A DNA stretch of 64,000 bases from Liolophura sinensis (taxonomy: Eukaryota; Mollusca; Polyplacophora; Chitonida; Chitonidae). This document shows, piece by piece, positions 1-11,587 of the stretch (position 1 is its first letter; each line of letters starts with the position of its first letter). Location: the NCBI RefSeq assembly GCF_032854445.1, contig NC_088295.1:43573385-43637384 (forward strand). Direction: 5' to 3'. The notes under the pieces were generated by a model. It was not told the DNA's origin. It searched no databases and saw only the letters and a list, made by a program, of their open reading frames with translations. The position numbers and the translations under genes were made by a program.

Positions 1-183
1 TCTGTTAAACCAATAAGTATCTGTAAGTGAATGGGCTTTCTGAATGAGTGACTGACTGCATGAGTAATGCCATTAGTGATGCAGCACCGGCATCAGGGTA
101 TATTCCCTCTTTTACTGAAGTACAGTTTGTCAGCATGGTTGTGTCCAGAGACAAAAAGTATAGCCGTAATGATTGATTGATTG

Positions 184-430
184 ATTTATTTATTTATTCA
201 TTTATTCCATTGGTATTTTACGCCGTACCCAGGAATATTTCCCTTATACGACGGCGGCCAGCATTGTGGTGGGAGGAAACCGGGCAGAGCCCACGGGAAA
301 CCCACGACCATCCGCAGGTTGGTGACAGACCTACCCACGTACGGCCAGAGAGGAAGCCAGCATGAGCTGGACTTGAACTCACAGCGACCACATTAGCAGG
401 AGGCGTCCTGGGTCATTTTACCGTGCTCCA
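184..430 (-). mobile_element. tRNA-derived SINE, family 1, near full length
   Basis: Read on the - strand it ends in an (ATTT)n tail at 184. Diagnostic pieces on the + strand are tattttacgccgtaccc, acgacggcggccagcattg, gggaggaaaccgggcagagc and gagctggacttgaactcaca (the reverse of a B-box region). The tRNA-like head is decayed after about 420. Confidence 0.85.
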
Positions 431-739
431 GAGATACATGTATAGCCCTAATGATTGACTGGTGAATGACTATGTGATGCCTCTTCAGAATATCGCTCAC
501 GTTATTGTCTTTTACATTGTATTCCTGCATAAACCAGCATTATACTGGTGTAGACCGGCTAAAGAGTTCTCTAGGCATAGTCCTTGTGAAAGATTTACAT
601 GAGACTGTTTAGTAAATGTACCCAGTTTTTACCGTAATTCTAGATTAGGGAAGTCTATAATACTTTGTAATTAACATTATTGCATATTTAAACTTAATTT
701 TTCTCAATTTGTTGTGCTAAGGAGAGGGTATACGTTGCT

Positions 740-925
740 ACTGTTGAAGCATTTACATGAAAAAGGAGTTAAAATAAAACCCTAACCGAGGTAAATTGTC
801 AAGAGACCATATATTTCAGCGGTTACGTAAAACTATTTGCCAACTACCATGCATACAGTGTATTTGCCGCACTGGTTTTACTCTCTGTGCTGTATAGTCT
901 TTTATTTTGGAACGACCTTTCAAGA
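740..925 (-). repeat. Dispersed local repeat R, copy in inverted orientation
   Basis: Read on the - strand it matches the repeats at 2680-2830 and 3024-3175. Shared pieces are tctcttgacaatttacctc and agggttttattttaact. Its 3' part, on the + strand, is shared with 7755-7865 (actggttttactctctgtgc). Confidence 0.6.
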
Positions 926-1128
926 TCTTCGAGTGGGACACGAATGTCAGACTTCATGGACAGAAACTTTGGAAAAAAGCGCCTTAATTATCATGATACA
1001 TAATCGGTATAGAAAATCCACACAATGCATGGCAAATGAGAATATGGCAGGAACTACATATACGAGGACTTAAACAGGATTTTGTATATGCAAGTATATA
1101 TTGACTTTTTACATGTACATTTACATGT

Positions 1129-1268
1129 ATGGATTATAAAGCAAATTTCATTGTCCATATATGGGGTTTATATACTCCAACACACTGTTTGACTATATAT
1201 ATAGTCAAACAGTGTGTTGGAGTATATAAACCCCATATATGGACAATGAAATTTGCTTTATAATCCAT
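1129..1268. repeat. Perfect 140-bp palindrome
   Basis: Two 70-base arms (1129-1198 and 1199-1268) are exact reverse complements with no spacer; the centre is gactatatatatagtc. The flanks do not pair (1128 t opposite 1269 t). I checked pairing base by base and found no mismatch. Confidence 0.95.
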
Positions 1269-2310
1269 TCTATTTTCAAGGGAGACCATTAGTTAAACTG
1301 ACAAAGACTTTTCCTCTGCCTGCGCACAACAGGTGCGGATATCAGGTCGAGTTTTGAAATGTTTGTTTACGCAAACCAAAAGGCATTCATGTGGCGACCT
1401 TTTCCACACAACGTAAACTCTCTATGTTTTAAGCCGTTCGGATTTGCCTAAAGAGTCCAAATAAATGTATTGTGTTCGATTAAAATACGATTTAAGCTGT
1501 GCAGATCTGTGAAACAGTGATTATTTAGAAATCTTTTCAGCCTCAGAGGAGCAACAGTTGGTTTGTTTCCAGCTGTATATAATGCGGTTATCGACTGGCT
1601 GAATGGACAAACCGCGTGTCGAGACGAGCCAATCAATACGAGCCTTTCTGTGCATGACATCTCCTCAAAAGAGCTCTACTCGAACATCTCATTTTATTGA
1701 CTTGTGGGAAGCGGACAAATTCGGCTGTGGTTCAAAGCGAACAGTGATACCCTGAAGTAAACCCTGGTGTATTGTATTCGTAACCATCTTATCTCTTTCA
1801 AAATTACATTACAAACCAATTCAATGCACTGAGTTTTTATACTGCACACATTAGTTTGTCACAAAGTATCTGGCCCCCCGTGAGATCTATACAAAACACA
1901 CCTGTTGTTGTATAAACGGTGTAATAAAGCACTGCAGTAAAAAACAAAATTCTTTGTAAAATGCATGAAATGGATGGTTTCGATTGCCTCTTACTATATT
2001 TGCTTGAGCGTTGTATGCAGCTGAGGCTCTCTATTCAAAGTAAAATAATTTTCGAACAGGATTTACCAGTCTAAATCATCAAAATAATTTACATGCTACT
2101 TTCTGTTTTCGCCAAATTAAGCTGAAATATTTTATTAGCATATCATTGTGTATACAGTCTATGATTTTAGTCGAAATAGAGGAAAAAATCCCCCAGAGCA
2201 TTTCGCATGGACGAATGATTTTCTATATGCAGTTTGGGTCATGGCGTCTTTCAAAATGGCATGGAATATATAAGACTGAAATAAAAACGTTATACTAAGT
2301 TTCAGTATTT

Positions 2311-2456
2311 ATATTTATTTATTTGATTGGTGTTTACTCAACAATATTTCACTTATATAACGGCGGCCAACAATATGGTGGGAGAAAACCGGGCAGAACC
2401 CGGTGGAAACCCAGAACCATCCGCAGGTTGCTGGAAGACCTTCCCACATATACGTA
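2311..2456 (-). mobile_element. SINE family 1, truncated copy
   Basis: It has the tail, the gattggtgtttactcaaca block and the accgggcagaacccgg block. It breaks off after ttgctggaagaccttccca, so the tRNA-like head is missing. Confidence 0.8.
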
Positions 2457-2679
2457 GTTTCAATATAATGGATATTGTCTTGATGTGGAATCTAAATAGC
2501 ATGTTTGTTTGGCTCAATGCACTCATTTCAAGCACGGCCGGAAGTCCACACATGACCAATTAGGCCTGCATTATAAATTATTCAATTAAATGACACCATT
2601 GCTTATAGTATATAATGACATGCCGCCGTGACTGTAAATAAGTTTTATATGTGTAAATCCATATCCGTTGGGATTTCAA

Positions 2680-2830
2680 TATAATTAAGACGCACAGAGA
2701 AAAACAAGAGCAGCAACCACAGTGTGATAGTTGGCAAATGGTCAGGCGTAACCCGTGAAATACAGTCTCTTGTCAATTTCCCTCAGTCAGGGTTTTATTT
2801 TAACTGTTCATGTAAGTGTATAAATAGTAG
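2680..2830 (+). repeat. Dispersed local repeat R
   Basis: It contains agcaaccacagtgtgatagt, gaaatacagtctcttgtcaa and agggttttattttaactgtt. It is diverged from but colinear with 3024-3175. Confidence 0.65.
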
Positions 2831-3023
2831 CAATTCACACAACCCTTAACACCATGGCTTAAGCAGAATTAGGTAAAAAAAAAACATGCATTGATGTTAA
2901 TTCCAATTTATTATTCAAAATGCTGTGTTTTCATCACATTTAACATACAATCACATGCAAAGGGATTAGGCCTCGGGGATGCTTAGTCCACCAGCAGTAT
3001 CCTGGTTTCTGCAGGAATACAAT

Positions 3024-3175
3024 ATAATTAAAGACATATAGCATAGAGAGCAAGATCAGAGCAACAACGACAGTGTGATAGCTGTCAAATGGTCACATGA
3101 AACCGATGAAATACGGCCTCTTGTCAATTTACCACAGGTAGGGTTTTTCTGCAACTGTTCACCTAACAGTAGCAT
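3024..3175 (+). repeat. Dispersed local repeat R
   Basis: It contains agcaacaacgacagtgtgat, gaaatacggcctcttgtcaa and agggtttttctgcaactgtt. It is a direct, diverged partner of 2680-2830. Confidence 0.65.
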
Positions 3176-3667
3176 GCTCCCTATAGATCGCCATCCATGC
3201 ATATAGTCCCATAAAGATTCCACGAGACTCGCACACTTCTTGTACAATGAAGGTGGGGAAAATGTATAAATTACATCAAGTTCAGGTGAGAGGGTTCGAA
3301 AACTTATGTGTTCTTCAATTTTTTTTTTCAATTTTTCTTTAAAGAGAAAAAGACATGTGAATATATTTTTTTGTATCTTGGGTACTTGGGACCACCATTT
3401 GGTATATACAGTCTCTGTGTATTAATGTTATAAAGGATGATATAACACATGTTTAATAAATATATTTGCACCAAAAGTTGGTGTTTTCAGCTGAGAAATG
3501 TGTTAAACCTTGATTTGGATCATATTTATATTTTTAATATATTCATAAATATTATCATAATTCAGATTAAATGCATATGTTTGGATATAAACAACAAATT
3601 TACATTCAAAGATATTTATTAGACACGCATTACATTCTGATTAAGAACATTATTACGCAACGACGAA

Positions 3668-3755
3668 AAATACCACAAGGTGGTCCCAAATACCACAAGG
3701 TGGTCCCAAATACCACAAGGTGGTCCCAAATACCACAAGGTGGTCCCAAATACCA
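3668..3755. repeat. 20-bp tandem repeat, four full copies plus a partial
   Basis: The unit is aaataccacaaggtggtccc, at 3668, 3688, 3708 and 3728, then a partial unit at 3748. The copies are identical. Each unit contains accac-aag-gtggt, which can form a short hairpin. Confidence 0.95.
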
Positions 3756-4262
3756 ACGATACAAAAATATATTTTTTTAGACCAAAGGTGCAAATAAGGT
3801 TTGATGCTCTTTCATCTGATTTTGGCATCATTTTTATGTTTTCTTCTCCTTTAAATGATGATTCTTTGATGGTACCTTGAAATACGTTTTCGCGTAAAGA
3901 ATCAAGATTATACTGAGCATATATAAAGTCAGTGGCACTCTAGCAGTACCAAACGATGATGAGAAAAGGGTGAGAATCATTCCAGTTATATACAGAGGGT
4001 CTTACAGTCTGTATGCACGTGCAAATATCACAAATCTCAATCAGTGAATATATAGCACGAGCCCGAAAGAAAGCATGTGTAGAAAGCAAATATGCCTGCG
4101 CAGCCGAATAACAGAAGACTTCCCGGCATTATTGTTGCTTTGCAGAATTAAGTGGCTCATATATAAAACATAGCAAGTAAAATTTTTACCTGAACAACGA
4201 TTAACTTCAGGATCTACAGACAGACAGATTATCTTCACTTCTGTATAACCTCTTTTCCCGTC

Positions 4263-4618
4263 CAGCTAGCATATTTGTTAGAGCGTTTGCTTCGGGAGCG
4301 GTAGATCCAGGGTCAATCCTCGGTCGAGTCACACCTAAGACTTTAAAAGAAGAAGTTGCAGCTTCCTCGTTTGGCGTTCAGCATGAAGGGGATAGTGCAA
4401 CGACTGGTTGACCCGTATCAGTATAATGGCTCGGGCGGGGCGCTTACTTGCCTTCGGTAAGGCGTCTCAGTGAAGCAACACTAGATAAAAGAGCGGTGGA
4501 AATCCGTCCTGCTACAAGGAAGCGCATTACATGCATTCTAAGGATTCCTTCATCGTCATATGACTGAAAAACTGTTAAGTACGATGTTAAACCCCAAGCG
4601 CTCCCTCCCTCACTCACT
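4263..4618 (+). mobile_element. tRNA-derived SINE, family 2, long copy
   Basis: The head reads tagcatatttgttagagcg and gggtcaatcc (B-box-like). A middle domain (gggatagtgcaacgactggt) follows, then a tail gatgttaaaccccaagcgct ending in a CACT-type repeat. I recall this middle and tail from molluscan repeats, but no library was searched. Confidence 0.75.
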
Positions 4619-4619
4619 C

Positions 4620-7600
4620 TATATAACCTCTTGATAGAGTGACTGTATACACACTGATTTAACACCCATTTCGTTGGAATCCTCTATGGCAGGACATGCT
4701 GCAATAACGAAAACTGTTGCTAAATGCTTTTAACTCCCTCCAATACTTTAATGTCAGCGTATATGGTTCAGCTGACTGGTTTAGTCCGGTGGATAAAGAC
4801 TGTACGTCACTACGTAATTATATTATAATAAATGATTATGTATTTCCCAATAATAGTATACAGTATACTTGAACGTATAGTATTATACGAAAAGTGACGG
4901 ACAGTGCATCCCTTATCTAGACATGCCACAAAAACGAAAACTGTTGCTAAATGCTTGGAACTGAAACATAGCAGTGTAGTACATTAAGCTTCTTCCTTTT
5001 TACGAAATTCTTTCTGTAGATTAAAAGCTGGACAGAAACCGCTAAGTGTGATCTCAACCAATTAAACTGAAGTGAATGGGATAATACTATTACCTGGCAT
5101 AGTCATTGCAGTCAGGTTAATTGGTAGCTGCCGCCACTGAATTTGTACATGTGTAATTCCAAACTTATTCAAGCTGAAATTCAATTTTTGTCCAACTTTG
5201 AAAGTCAACAGTTATGCATGTCACAAACTTATTTAATATATATATAGTGCAGCCACTCGGCATGAGTTCAATGATAGTTGTTATACAAAAGCCAATATTC
5301 TAAAGGCAAACGACCATTTGTGTTCCAATGTTATATGATTGAGAAGTTTCATTTTCTGCTATTTTCATAATTTAAATATTCCAAAGTGAGGCAAGAATGA
5401 ACATAATGACAACAGTTAAGAGAGGACAACAGTTGGGAGGACAACAGTTCAAAAAAGCTTGAAAAAAAGTAATTGAACAAAAAGACCAGCTCTCTGCATG
5501 TAACCGTGAAAGAGTTACTTGGGTGAACAAAGTAAGAACAAAACACCCGAACAGAGCCAGGGACTAAATCGGCTGGTTGTACCCTTGGGATACCCATGGG
5601 AATTCGGCCAGGGTGTGCACGTGCGGTAGACGGCGGGTGCAGCCTGAATCGGACAATTGGCACACTCCCCAGACCAATTAAATTCAGATTAACCGAAACA
5701 GATCGGGTACCAGAAAAAAAAAGTGAGAGGGCCGGGAAAGGTAAAAAATGAGATGTACCGCCCCTAGATGGAGAACAGACAGTGCAGTTGGTTTGTTAAT
5801 ACCTTGTCACCCCTCCTCCGCTTGTCTTTACTGTAAAATCGATCCGATCTTTCGGCGTCGCAGAAATTAGTGTTATCGAGTAAATTAATTAAGAGTCTAA
5901 ATCAATAAAGATCTTTTAAAGGGCGTTGAAGAAAAGCCAGTCTTGACATATGTTTATAACGCTTAAACACGACGTAGATTTCCACTTTGATATCAAATTA
6001 AGGAAAGTTAAATAAAACTATCTGCTTTCGGCCTGCCATATTCTTCCTGTATCAGTGAATTCAACTTGTACAGTTAAAGAGAGGTTTCCCCTATTGACCA
6101 TAAAGAAAAAAATTGTAAAGCCTTTACTTCAAGAGGTACATTACGGAGATACGCGTGAATGTGCTGATTTATTCTACTTCTAAAGCAGGTAACTTTTTTC
6201 TTACATTTTTTTTTAAATATGTTTTTCTTCTGCTACCTCTTTTAATAAAAGAGGCGATTTAGGAGTTTTGTCAGGTACGTAACATAAGAAACGTCTTAAT
6301 TTAAACGGAAGTGCTCGATCGTGCTGACAGCGATCATTGCGCGTGAACTATTCCGGCTGAAACATACAGCGCATGAAAAGGACACCTGTCCTTCACGAGT
6401 CACGTGAGCCCGTCTGACTGCCAGTGGGCTAACGTAACACTGAATGACGAGAAAGGAAGGTGGGCCGGGGTTAGGGACGGTGTGTATAATACCTACCACT
6501 ATGGCATGTGGCTCGTATAATTCGTGGTGGGGCGTCGACGAAAAAGCCCATTATTCTCTGCCCCCACCCCGACGTGTGCCGCACTGTTCATCGTCATCAC
6601 TGCCTTTTCATGCGTTAAAACGCAGTTGTTAAACTTGTGCTTATTTTCTCCTGGGAGCTTATCATATGGTCTTTTTCAAATTCCTTTCTTGAGAAATTTC
6701 AGTTTTCACCAGTGACGCATTTCAGTTCAATTTCTTCTTTGGTTCCTTTTAGATTTAATTACTACAAAAACTTTTTTTAAAATTTTAACCAGTAGGCCTA
6801 CACATGTATTCTGGTGTGTTCAACTGAAGAGCTATAATACAAAATTGATCCAAGAAACCAGCGTTAGCGTTGATATCTATTCTTTGCTAACGCGCGGATG
6901 TCAGCATTGATGGGACACGCATTATTGCGTACCACACAGGCTCATAGTTAACATATGTACACTCCTATGAACTGCGTTAATAGCTCCGAAAGAAAAATAA
7001 GAATATTCAAAACACTATGAAACATAGCAAAATTAATGTTGGAAGAACTCGCTTATGTGCACAGATAAATATTTAGGAGTCAATTTCATAATAATTTCTT
7101 CCAGAAGTGAAAAAAAAAATAGAAAAACTCTGCGTCATACACATCACAGGGACAGCGTATTATAAATATCTTATTTAAGATGCAGGTATTTGACCGCAAA
7201 GTGCTAAGTGAATATTTTAGTTAAGAAAAAATAAATAAAAACAAAATCAGAATTAAAGATAGGTTCAGATATAATTTACAATGTCAATCGCTATCGTTTA
7301 TTTAGCTATTTGTTTTCTTTCATTTCTTAAAAAAAAAATCCAACATACATTCCTTGAAGTACACACCACGTGATAATTACACATAGGACATATATAGTTA
7401 GAATAAATAGGACATATCAGTATTCCTGTACACAGGTTTTATATACACTTAGAATGTTTTACATTTTGATCGTTCATGAATAAACAGCTAAAGGGAAAAC
7501 AAACCTCTATAATCTAACAATGGTTATATACTAAAACTTACATGTATACAAAATCATTTCGTTGACTATCAGTATTATGTATGCACAAAACATTCTTGAG

Positions 7601-8985
7601 ATTTTAAAATCCCATTGAGTGTTCACTTGAGACAACTGAAAACATTTTCGTCTGGGGCTTGAAACAATTGTCTTGACTCAAAATCTTTTGAACGAACTGC
7701 ACGGTGAAGATAAGGTTGGAATGGTATAATCTTTATCTGTTTCTATAACGTAACACAACGTAACCCGCACTTAATACACTGTCATCGCAAGAATGACAAG
7801 ATGTCGGAATTCACCGGTTACGGTCTGTATGGTTTTACTCTCCATACTGTATAGACTTTTTTATTAACATCTATTCAAGGCTTCAAACATTGTCTGTTAT
7901 ATGACAGTATAGAGGTGCACAAAACTATCGATGAGCACGCCTTAGTTTATATATACACCGTTCCAGGACCACATGACGGGCCTCTTCCTTACAAGTTTGC
8001 AATACCGTAATTCCGATCAGATTTATAGTATAATAAGAACAAAACTGTTGCGTATCGTCTATTTGCATACCAGTGATAGGGTGTGGAGGAGCGTGTCTGA
8101 GATATCGAAATCAGCATTCTACCTGGAAGTTATTCACCTTTCACGAGTTTGAAATTTGGATTACCTATGTAATACCCACAGAATATCGACCGTCTTCTTG
8201 GCATCAGCGGAAACTGCAGAATTCTTCTCTCTTATTCCTGCCACTAGATTTATTTACTATATGTATTATTTTTATATTATTCTTTTGGGAACTGGTGTTT
8301 GATGGGTTGTTTTTAAATTGGGTCTTACGAATTATCGACTAACGTTTACCCTCCTTGCCTTGGTTGACGTGTGGTTTATGAATGTCGGGTTTGACGCTTA
8401 GATATCGGTACTTTGTAACAAATGGGCATAGTTTATAAAAACGAACAGCAGAATTAATAGAACAGAACTTTTAAAGACAAAAGGTCTAACTGTGTAACAG
8501 TTCGCGCCTTTAATATGAACGCTTTGAACGAAAGACCTTTTAGCTCCATTACAGAAAGTTGCGTGTCTCCCATATATCATATACCAGTGACAGGGTAAGT
8601 ATCACTCCATTATTGACCACCCCACATCTGTTTGAGTTAGCAAATCGATGATAAAAACCTATAATTTGAGTTTACACAACAATCCGTTATGTCCAGTGGT
8701 TTTTAAAGATACCAACTTCAAATTTGATCGATAATTTCAGGTTTCTGGCATGTGGAAAATATTTAATATTTTTTCCTTGTTATTTTTCTCAAAAATCTCA
8801 ACATCGACAAGCATGCAAGCAAGAGGTAGTTAAAAAAATGATTATTGTAACTAACTTTGATGTATTTTCGCCTGTTCCTTAATGTTATGAAATAACGCCC
8901 AAACGTATGAGTATTTTCGCGAAAATACTTTTCTTTCCTCGGATGTCACATTATTTGAATGGTTCCGTCGGGTTATAGAAAGTAT
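4620..8985. other. No gene seen
   Basis: AT-rich non-coding sequence. Slightly GC-richer patches at 5540-5680 and 6330-6620 contain no splice-bordered open frame. Nothing else was recognised apart from the repeat-R fragment at 7755-7865. Confidence 0.5.
7755..7865 (-). repeat. Dispersed local repeat R, partial
   Basis: The + strand pieces atggttttactctccatact and gtatagacttttttatt match 874-906 in the same orientation as that copy. Confidence 0.45.
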
Positions 8986-9266
8986 CCTCTTGGCGTGGGG
9001 TGCGGGAGCGTCGTGTTTTAGTGGTTACCCTGACGAGGGCGCCTGGCCGAAGCATGGCTCTAGGGGCGAGGCACAGAGGCTGGCCTCTTTATGACTGTGG
9101 GAAAATGTTGCCTGTGCCCAGGTGGATATTCATCCTGCTCTCTCTCGATTCCTAGGCCGGCACTTTAAAAAAGCGGACCGACGAGGATATATCATCCAGT
9201 CGCCCTTCCCCACCTTACTACGGAGGTTATCCTTTTACGCCCTGAAACCGTTTTACATCTTCCACC

Positions 9267-9440
9267 ATGCCTCGACCCACGGAATCCATCAGCCTGTCGG
9301 ACGCCACCCCATCCGTGGGGAACACCGGAGTCCGGGCTAAAGGGAACATCCCAGCCCAGGACACTGCAGGTCCTTATCCGGCAGATATTCAGCTAGGCAT
9401 GAACGCAACAGATGCCAGGGTTCTGCATTTCTATCTCAAC
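9267..9440 (+). CDS. PRDM13: PRDM13-like exon 1: N-terminus and start of PR domain
   Basis: This exon has 58 codons. The ATG sits in a good context (tccaccATGc), and an in-frame TGA at 9243-9245 rules out an earlier in-frame start. The last third (NIPAQDTAGPYPADIQLG) matches the opening of the PRDM13 PR domain, where vertebrates have an IPAG...LGPxPG pattern. It ends in phase 0 at a consensus donor (AAC|GTAAGT). The GC-richer sequence from about 8990 to 9266 is probably 5' UTR, which I infer from composition only. Confidence 0.72.
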
Positions 9441-10686
9441 GTAAGTTTATTTAGTTCTTCTATTTTTTCTTTAATGATAAGACTAAGAACTTTTACTATT
9501 CTTCATTCTCGCTTTTTTCATTTATTTATATTTTTAAATCAACTGAAAAACATGAAAAACAAACTGTATATAATTGCTAAAATTTTCTTTTTAATTTGAT
9601 ATCAAAATTCAATCACTCGTAGTTTCTGTATAAAAGTATACGTTAATTTGTATACTATGTTCGTATGTTATAATTTTTTCATTAAATAAAATCTTTCATA
9701 TCCTAGTGAACATTTTTATTCCTCGGGCTTTAGTTTCGTAAAATATTTTTTAAGTAATTGTTATTTAAACAATTTACCGTTTGCATCACTGATCATCAGC
9801 AACTACTTGCCCTATATGTAATAGCAAAGTACACCGGACGTCTCTTAATGCAAGTTCAATGTTTTATAGTATAATATGGTTAAATGTTTCTTTTCTTTTC
9901 TCTTTAATGATTTTTCATAAACATGCATATTTCACAAAGGTTAAAACTTCAAACTAAATTTAATTTTAAATATCATTTATTCATATATGTATGTGTTTAC
10001 ATCTTTCGAAATTCTTGCCTCTCCCGCGTTCAGTATATATATGGGTGGAATATATGAGTTGAAGCTAAACTCCTTATATTGTGATATTTGTCCACAAACA
10101 AAGCAGCAAAGGATTAAGTCTAGAAAAACCGGGGTACTTCATCAAACTAGGGATCTTTGACAAGGATACTTTATATAGCGTATGATTTAGTACTTCAAGG
10201 AAATATAATGGTAAGACAACAGCCACAAGTTGTGCGACCAGGGTCAGATCTCGTGATAAAACATTCAAGAGTTCGTTGTTACCAGCAAACCAGGTTTGTT
10301 GCCATGGAGCTGCGAGCAGCACTCGATGGTGTGAAGGGGGTCCGAAGCTGTTTTTCGAACTTCATCAAATCTCTAAGCATGACTATTCCATTATCAGATC
10401 TCCAAAATCTTAATCCTCCGTCGCTGAAGAGGTACTTTGTGACAGATTTCAGTGTCAAATTACTGAAGTGTCCATAATATTGTTTTAAGAACAGAAATAA
10501 GCATTTCCGCAAAAATTCTGATTATCTACCGTTTTTCAAGAGTACGGTCTGTGCAGTTTTTGTCAACGAAGTTCATTAACGTAAAATTCTTGAAACATGT
10601 TTCGTAGTTTAACAATGATGATATACCTCACACTATACAAAAACTCCCTTCGTGTAAATATTTAAACGTTCCATCTCTTTCATCAG

Positions 10687-10929
10687 GTCAAGTCACGACA
10701 AGGAAAAATCGTCTCAGAAAAGTCGGATGTGTCACTCAGCTGGATGCTGTACGTCAAACCTGCCGTGACCGTCCACGAGCAGAACCTCGAGGCCTTCAGA
10801 GACATGAACGGGAGAATTTTCTTCCGGGCTGTCCGGTCCATTGAGGCTGGGGACCAGCTGTTTGTGTGGTACAGTGATCAGTTTGCCATGAAATCGGCAT
10901 CCCGCCGTTGACACCAGATAATATACAAG
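10687..10929 (+). CDS. PRDM13: PRDM13-like exon 2: core of PR (SET-like) domain, one frame break
   Basis: The acceptor ttcatcAG lies at 10685-10686 and the exon opens in phase 0. It encodes the C-terminal part of the PR domain, including AFRDMNGRIFFRAVRSIEAG and DQLFVWYSDQFA, the typical end of PR domains (xxVWYS). At the AAA of 10891-10893 one base appears to be missing. One frame over, the reading continues as IGIPPLTPDNIQ, which leads naturally into finger 1. Without the shift, translation stops at 10909-10911. The donor is uncertain: GTTGGT after 10929 gives the correct phase, while GTAAGC after 10933 is a better consensus but gives the wrong phase. Confidence 0.75.
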
Positions 10930-11587
10930 GTTGGTAAGCTTTACTACTTTTAAGTTAACGATAAAAACGCATTGTTTTAATCACTTTGGTTTCATTTTCG
11001 GCTGAACTCGTGAATGTCATACTTCAAGTGGTATCCACCTATACCTCACAATATACGAAGTCCCAAACATCCGGGAAGGAAGAAAAATAAATACCAATAC
11101 TGACTGATGAAATGATCTTCAGTTTACGAATCATTTTGCACCGCAAATGCACGTGTGATGTTTGCGGCACATTTTAATATACATATATTTCCGTTTCGTA
11201 CTGCATAAAATAAAATAAAAACGTATGATATCCTGGCTGCATGGTGCAAGATATTGAAATTTACATGACATGAAATATTTAAAAAGTTTATATCGAAGAA
11301 ATGATGGAACAAAGTTGAAGATTCTCGAATGTCGTTATCACAGGTTATGAAAAAGATATAGAAACATGCTGTCAGAAATTTTTAACAAATAAATAATTAC
11401 AAATTTTAAAAACATGAAGGGAAAAACTGCACATACAATGTTTAAGTAAGACCATATAGTGGGACAGAAACAAAGATTGTAAACTGTTGCTAGAGTGTAC
11501 ATCCAAAAATGTCCACTGTAGTCTTTTGCAACCATTTTCATTCTGTAAAAAAATGTTCTAATTATACAATATTGTGTTAACTTCCAG

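Noticed and set aside
177-396. Frames of about 60-70 codons at 177-396, 2327-2563, 13123-13389, 29646-29853, 49305-49544, 50107-50382 and 61964-62195
   Set aside because: They are translations of SINE copies, which lack coding capacity.
3571-3880. Overlapping frames translating the 20-bp repeat
   Set aside because: They arise because a 20-base repeat without stops is open in several frames. There is no evidence of translation.
10157-10477. 106-codon open frame inside PRDM13 intron 1
   Set aside because: Exons 1 and 2 already join in phase 0 and give a continuous PR domain. This frame has no domain or splice borders and is AT-rich intron sequence.
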